From the NCBI GenBank assembly GCA_002221725.1, contig NJFT01000014.1, forward strand, positions 124,001 to 188,000: a DNA stretch of 64,000 bases, given 5' to 3'. This document shows, in pieces, positions 58,624 to 64,000 of the stretch. This DNA is from Scedosporium boydii (Eukaryota > Ascomycota > Sordariomycetes > Microascales > Microascaceae). The notes under the pieces are model-generated. The model saw only the letters and a program-made list of their open reading frames with translations. It ran no database searches and had not been told where the DNA came from. How positions within the stretch are numbered: the stretch's first letter is position 1; each line of letters starts with the position of its first letter. The position numbers and the translations under genes were made by a program.

Positions 58624-59627
58624 ATGGCCAACCAAACCCCATCGCCGGTGGTGGACCGGACTGGTAGGACACGACTACGCGATTCGCTCGAGAAGGCAAA
58701 GAGAGGCGAGGGTCCGAGTATAGGGCAATGGCTTGAATTTCCTGGGTACTCACTTGCCAAAACGGTAGCGCAGTTGGGGCCAGACGTAGGTGTTTCCAGG
58801 TCCCGTTGACTTCTGATTTGCTGACTCTCATAATGATATTGCAAACTCAGTGGGTCCTCGTTGATACGGAACATGGCAACATAACCGACAACGAGATGGC
58901 CCTTCAGATCGGGGCAGTTTCATCATCTGGAGTGTCGCCTATCGTGCGTGTAGCTGCGTCAGAGCCCTGGATGATAAAGCGAGCACTGGATTTCGGAGCC
59001 CATGCTATCATGGTGCCAATGTGTGAGACCAAGGTACATGAGATGCCCTCAGATGACGCCAATCATCGACTGAAACTGTGGTCCTAGGAGCAAGCCGAAG
59101 GGATTGTACGGTGTTGCAAGTACCTATCCGCCAGCTGGCCGCAGGGCCTCCGCCCCGTCGGCGCCATATTCGCCCCTCCTGCGTTCAACCAGACAGACCG
59201 AGAGTACTTACTGAGCGCCAACGATAATGTCATGGTTTGCGTGCAAATCGAGAGTCGGAAGGCCGTGGAGAACATCGAGCAGATAGCTAGTGTGGAGGGC
59301 ATTGACATGCTTTTTATCGGACCCAATGACCTTGCAGCGTCCATGGGATACGTAGCTGCCGACCACGCGTCGATTCCCGAGGTGCAAGAGGCCACCGCAC
59401 ACGTGCTCAAGGCCGGCCTCGCAGCCGGAAAGTACGTCGGACATTTTGCGTTGAGCGCCGAAGAGGCAGCCGAGCGGGTCAGGCAGGGGTTCCACTTTGT
59501 CAACTGCGGCGCCGACATCGTAGCTCTTACGGCATGGATGACGAGTGAGATGGGAAAGCTGAAGCACCTGGTTGCTGGGGATAGGAAACGGTTTAAAGAG
59601 GAAAGTCTCAACGGCGCAGACACTTAG
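58624..59627 (+). CDS. HpcH/HpaI family aldolase
   Basis: Metal-dependent class II pyruvate-type aldolase (2-keto-3-deoxy-sugar acid, 4-hydroxy-2-oxo acid or citramalyl-type substrates). Exons 58624-58785, 58851-59033, 59088-59627, giving 294 residues. Seen: IGQWLEFPG at the first strand, WVLVDTEHGN (catalytic His region, directly after intron 1), RVAASEPWMIKRALDFGAHA, the MVPMCETKEQAE motif, QIESRKAVENIEQIA (metal-ligand Glu), and FIGPNDLAASMGY (metal-ligand Asp). No targeting signal. It is expected to split a 2-oxo acid into pyruvate (or glyoxylate/oxaloacetate-like acid) and an aldehyde. With the aminotransferase and reductase next door this suggests a short degradation route. Confidence 0.93.
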
Positions 59628-60224
59628 AATTATTTTTAGATTTTATAGACATCACATACGTGGCATATGCCGGACGCTGGTTGCGGCGGCTAGTGAAGTC
59701 TGCGAGTTGCGATATAGTAAATTTTCAGATGTGCTCGCGGACAGGGGGATCGACGTTCCGCATGAGGACCCGGAGTTTCTAGAGATCTACGCCAAATTCC
59801 GGGCGTCGGGGATGGACTTGCGCGAAAATGGCTTCGCGGCGGTGCTGCAGGGATGGAGACAAAGCGAAAAGGACTCGGATAGCCATTTTCGGTCGATTCA
59901 TCTCGCGGCCGACATCGAAACTTCGGCTCCCTTATGGTTTCAGTGCCAACGCTTGTGCACCGAACTTTATGTACAATAGACTAGCCGCGAGGCTCTACAG
60001 GCTCTTCATTAGGTTCTCAAGGCAACACTCCAGCTGCAACATCACTAGGGGGCCTCATGCGACTACGTGCATCACATTCACGGCGCAGATGGTTGAATAT
60101 GCTAAAATTTCGATTAAGACACCTTCATCAACTGTCAATCAGAATCACTAGGTCAGTCTTGATGGCTTCAACTGTGAATCTGTAAGATATAATCTACTTA
60201 TAAGTGGGGATCCGTAGAAATTAC
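59628..60224. other. intergenic region with a coding-like remnant
   Basis: Directly after the aldolase stop, the plus strand at about 59670-59979 stays open and reads FSDVLADRGIDVPHEDPEF and then LRENGFAAVLQGW, which looks more like protein than chance. No start, family or splice partner was found; probably a gene relic. Confidence 0.35.
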
Positions 60225-62422
60225 TCAATTTACGTAGGCATTGCGTAGGAGGAGTTGAAGTGTCTCGCTGCGCTGCAGGACCCCTGGATACACTCCGTCC
60301 AGCTGGACTAACCGTGTTATACATAACTGAACTTCCTCTGCAGCTCTTGCGTTACGTGATATCTGGAAAGCTTTGAGGCTTCATGTTTTCGAAGTTAGCA
60401 ATATTCAACTCCATGGAGAGACAACTTACAGAACAAAACCTGATAGGTAGAGAAGATGTACACAGAACGCAAGATAGTGGGATGGGGGTATATTCGAGCT
60501 GATAAGCTCGGAGCCCCTGATGATGCCTCTAGCGGCTGTGATGACTTTACACACACTGCCGCCGGCACCAACGTCTTCGGTTTCAAAAATGTTGGCGTCG
60601 ATATCCCATACTTCTATGAGTGGACTGGTCTTTTTCGTTAGTTGCCCAAGAGTGGTAAGAGTACCGGAGATTCATATACGATGCTACTCACAGGTTCAGG
60701 TTGATAACAGCGATGGCGTGGAGCATGAATGTGAGCGTACACATCGCTAGATCTACGCCACCATGCTTTTCTGGCTCGTTGGCTGCGAATTTTACCCATG
60801 ACGGGATTTTTTCCCGAACCCATTCGGAGAGCTGCGTTTCTAGCATGGCAGCTTGGTTGTCTCCTATCCAGTAGTGTTCAAGGTCGTGGCCCTGAGCATC
60901 TCGTAGTCGGTCCTTGGCAGAATAGCTGATTGTATCTAGGATGCGGCAGCCTTGGGCAAGGGCGACGAAACCAGCTATCGGCGGCGACTCGCTCATTGCG
61001 AGGCCTTCCCCTAAAGGACTCCTAGTACTGGGGGTCGTGGGGATATCTTCGGCGATCTCGGGAAGTCGGCAATCGTATTCGGAATCGAGTATGCCTGTCG
61101 GCCGGCCGAGACAGGTCGACAAGCAGCTATTCAACGTGTACACACACCACCACACACGTGACCGTGACTGGTCCTGCTCGCTACCTAGGAAATTTATGTG
61201 GAGGCCCAGATCCTGGGCCGCCCGGACAGCTTGGCCGGCAAGCCTCCATCCTTCGGTGAGGCGGTTCCAACTAGCTGCGCATGTGGCGAGGATGACCAGG
61301 CACTGGATTTCTTCCAGCCCGCCGTGGCCTAAATTCCGGTAATGGTCAAGGAGAGAAACTTCAAAATAGTCTCTCCCATTGGTGTCCTCCTGGTTCTGGC
61401 GAGGAACGGCCAGCATGTTGGAAGCACAGGCGTAGACTGCAAAGAGAACGGACCTAAAAGGACTCGGCTCCTGGTTTGTAAGGCTACGGCCCAGATACTC
61501 CTTATACTGGCGGGTAAAAGAACCCTCGTGAAGGATCGGAAACATGGGATTTATTCCCGTTAAAAAGAGATTGACAAGAATATCGCTCATGTAGCGTGGG
61601 GGGTGTTTACAATCCCGTGAACCTACACTGCGAAGCGGCGTGGCTTCGCTCGCCCCAAACAATGAGGAGGTCAACAAGTCAGGAAATGTCGGGGTGGTGA
61701 CACTCGCTGTCTGACATGCTCTGTAATTTTGAAAAATATTCACAGCGAGCGTGTTGCTTGCGCCGCCGATGTACCTGCAGAGTGGTTAATTTGGCTGCAA
61801 CGACGTGCGTGAGCTCGAGGTTCCGTACCTATAAATGTTTCTCGCATCTGGGATGAGGTTGCTTATTTCTGCGAGATTTATATCGGGCACGTTGTCCTCA
61901 GATGCCATTGGATTGATGGTCATATGGTCTCCATCCGAGTCTCCATCCGCAATGCTGCCTTCCCGGTCGGACAGGCTCGCTGGGGGTCGTGGTGAGGTAT
62001 GATCGGTTGCCTTGGGCATCTCTTCGAGTCCTTCAACGGCGGTGGAGAGCCGTGTCATCATCTGCTCCATACGACCGCACAGGCCGTCGAGCCTGTCGTA
62101 CTGAATGCCCAAGTTAATTGCATCACTGGGATGGTGAGTTAGCCGGCCAGAATATCCATCAATTGATGTAGTGGGGCAATCCCGATCATACCGTCGACTC
62201 CTGGCAGCGTTGTCGCTTGCGTCCGAATATATGCATGGAAGCCCACGGTCGTTGCAGAAGTTGCAGGGTGTGTTACCGTTACACTTTTTCTGCACATCTC
62301 TTCAGTAAAGGCATGGGCATGCGTAGGAGGGTGCACGGACAAACCTTCTTCTTGCGACAGTTTTCGCATGCCCTCCAGGTTCGGGGCGTACTCCTCGGAG
62401 GCGAACGGCCAGGAGAAGACAT
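60225..62422 (-). CDS. Zn2Cys6 transcription factor, likely cluster regulator
   Basis: Fungal binuclear-zinc activator. Exons 62422-62345, 62289-61829, 61774-60692, 60624-60430, 60378-60225, giving 656 residues. The zinc cluster is split by intron 1: RACENCRKKK joins KKCNGNTPCNFC and DRGLPC, giving the spacing CX2CX6CX5CX2CX6C exactly. A linker with Ser/Asp-rich sequence follows, then the fungal-specific regulatory domain (RYIGGASNT; GINPMFPILHEGSF; CLVILATCAASWNR; AVRAAQDLGLHIN; SRVWWCVYTLNSCLSTCLGRP). The C-terminus ends LLLRNAYVN. The promoter carries three to four copies of CGGATCT/AGATCCG, including a palindrome, which suggests autoregulation. It sits at the edge of the block whose other promoters carry the same motif. 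Confidence 0.92.
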
Positions 62423-62544
62423 ATTAATGCGCTCCGCTCCTCTCGGGTTCTCTCTAGGATTGTTGCGACGTCGAATAGCGGGGAAAGTCTCGACATTGAG
62501 AGGTCCGCCCCGAACTCAAACGACTCTGTCGGACCAAAATCGGA

Positions 62545-62555
62545 CCGGATCTCGG
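62545..62555 (+). promoter_or_regulatory. shared cluster half-site, regulator promoter
   Basis: CCGGATCTCGG, about 125 bases upstream of the regulator start. Bases 62546-62555 are the reverse complement of CCGAGATCCG at 54033. Confidence 0.5.
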
Positions 62556-62591
62556 GAAAGTACATTTTCCGACGTATACGTACACGCCCGT

Positions 62592-62613
62592 CGGATCTGA
62601 TCCGCTAGATCCG
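62592..62613. promoter_or_regulatory. palindromic cluster motif plus extra half-site, regulator promoter
   Basis: CGGATCTGATCCG (62592-62604) followed two bases later by AGATCCG (62607-62613), about 170-190 bases upstream of the regulator start and about 525 bases from the divergent unknown gene. Confidence 0.65.
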
Positions 62614-63135
62614 GGAGAAACGATCAAGTGATATATTGTTTCTAGAACCCTTCTGTATCGAGAGAATCCGGGCGTTTGGCTGTGATTAGTTTATCTTGGC
62701 AGGTAACACCGGAGTTGACGCTGAGCGACGGGTCTATGACGATACTATTGGAAGATGTTGTGCTGTCTCTTGAGTTCGCGAGTTGGTGACGAAGTAGTGT
62801 ATACCCTAGTGGCGGTACAAACGATGACTGACAATATTGGGCTGGCAGAAGGTGAGGATTGGAACTGCCACCATCTCGTGGCTGATTTTCAGCCACCCCC
62901 AGCCACTAATCTTCTCATCTCTCCCCTCCATTACCGATTGCTTGCCCCTTTCCCCGCAACAGCCAGCCCAAGTCCAGCAGCACCTGTATGGAGACGTAAT
63001 GCAGCTGCTTGGCTAGAGACGGGCCGTTGTCACCAGAAAAACACATTACGCAGGTAATCAAGGAAGGAAACGGTTCGAGGAAGAGGCTCGGTGCGTAATT
63101 ATTCTGTTGAATTTTACCGTATCGTAGCTTATCTG
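62614..63135. other. rest of the divergent promoter, regulator/unknown gene
   Basis: No gene supported. It forms the upstream region of the plus-strand gene beginning near 63136. Confidence 0.5.
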
Positions 63136-64000
63136 ATGAATTCAGCAGACCTGCCCGTGGAGACCCAAACGCACTCGGGACCATCACGAAGTCGAAGACA
63201 TCATCAACCTAGAACCTCTCCACAGTCTGAACATATGAATCTTGACGACGACGACTTCGCCGAAAATGTTGCTATACCAGCAGCTATTCCTCTCGCGCCG
63301 GACGCGACAATTCGGCAACAGCAATTGATTTCTCAATTTCGGTCATCTCCGCACCAAAGAACTCAGGACAAACTCACCCATGTTGCCAGACGTCCACAAG
63401 AAACCGGTATTGACAAGCGACGCGTGAGTGTGAAGTTCATTTATAATCGTGATCAAATCATGCTCTTTTTCTTCCGTTCTATATTGGGGCAGGTAGTAGG
63501 CAGCTAACAATATTGATCTAATCAGACTGGAAACTTCAGGCGTCCCACTGATTTCTCGAGTCCAATTCCTGCTACCGCGGACGGAAATTCTGTGTCCAGC
63601 GAGCTCGGTATTGACCCTGGTCTCTATGAATACCGGCTAGATCATTCCGACTCAATCAGTTTCACTCAGATACCTCATCAGCTAGAGCTACCTTGCTTCC
63701 TGGACGCCTTCGACATGGAAAATGACCCGATCAGTACTTGCGGCGGCCCTCGTCGGCAAATCTTCTCCCTCTCTCCTTCAGGCTCCCCGGCGACCCCTGA
63801 CGGACCATTTCCAAAGTTACATGATCAACTTGATGTTCCTCACGCTGGGGAATCCTCCTCGCCAAGATCTGTTTATCAGCAAGCCCTTTCGAGGCCGCGT
63901 CCAATACCTGATAATGAACGGGGAATTTGCTGGGAATTCATGGATACACGCAACCGGAGACCTCAAGATGTACACCCAGGTTCAGGTCTCTTGGGCGATT
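63136..64000 (+). CDS. uncharacterised protein, 3' end beyond window
   Basis: Start MNSADLPVETQTHSG. Exon 1 is 63136-63423 and, after an intron 63424-63525, exon 2 stays open to the window end. The visible 250 or so residues are polar and low in structure: an Asp run (NLDDDDF), a Gln-rich stretch (RQQQLISQF), Arg-rich RRPQETGIDKRR, then Ser/Pro-rich sequence (FSLSPSGSPATPDGPF). That composition suits a nuclear or regulatory protein such as a transcription factor N-terminus, but no domain is recognised. It is divergent from the Zn2Cys6 regulator and may share its promoter sites. Confidence 0.6.

Noticed and set aside
1..64000. tRNA genes, rRNA, CRISPR arrays, insertion sequences
   Set aside because: No cloverleaf-type A/B boxes, repeat-spacer arrays, transposase-like proteins or long terminal repeats were noticed on reading; a tRNAscan and repeat search would settle it.

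Overview
The window is nuclear DNA of a filamentous ascomycete (Pezizomycotina, most likely Eurotiales such as Aspergillus or Penicillium). Nearly every gene has short introns of about 50-100 bases with GT...AG ends. The gene set (Ppo-type fatty acid oxygenase, XanA xanthine dioxygenase, FtrA/FetC iron uptake, NAD formate dehydrogenase, 2EXR protein, highly reducing PKS) is typical of that group. All exon models were built by hand from frames and splice sites, so junctions can be off by a few bases.

1-16 kb: a GMC oxidoreductase cut by the window edge; a multi-pass membrane protein gene carrying an in-frame TAG, whose tail is built from a relic copy of the GMC gene; a LITAF-type zinc-ribbon protein; an NCS1 nucleobase/allantoin-type permease; NAD-dependent formate dehydrogenase. 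14.8-18.8 kb: iron permease (FtrA) and ferroxidase (FetC) genes head to head, the reductive iron-uptake module. 18.9-23.6 kb: xanthine dioxygenase XanA, a NodB-type polysaccharide deacetylase homologue and a 2EXR protein. 25.2-27.9 kb: a secreted intronless GH2 glycosidase. 28.8-41 kb: an SDR, a 2286-residue highly reducing polyketide synthase (KS-AT-DH-ER-KR-ACP, no methyltransferase) and an MDR oxidoreductase. 41.3-45 kb: a Ppo fatty-acid dioxygenase/P450 fusion. 46.5-48.4 kb: a DUF2235 hydrolase.

49.8-62.4 kb is the most interesting part: Dal5-type MFS transporter, type B carboxylesterase, class I/II aminotransferase, aldo/keto reductase, HpcH/HpaI aldolase and a Zn2Cys6 regulator. The intergenic regions of this block repeatedly carry the half-site AGATCCG / CGGATCT. 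The 11-mer AGATCCGGCCG occurs in three promoter regions, and a palindrome CGGATC(A/T)GATCCG occurs both upstream of the aldolase and upstream of the regulator gene. This reads as a co-regulated, probably catabolic cluster. Inferred route: import, ester cleavage, transamination to a 2-oxo acid, aldol cleavage to pyruvate or similar plus an aldehyde, and aldehyde reduction. The substrate is not known from sequence. A second, unrecognised gene begins divergently from the regulator and runs off the window end.
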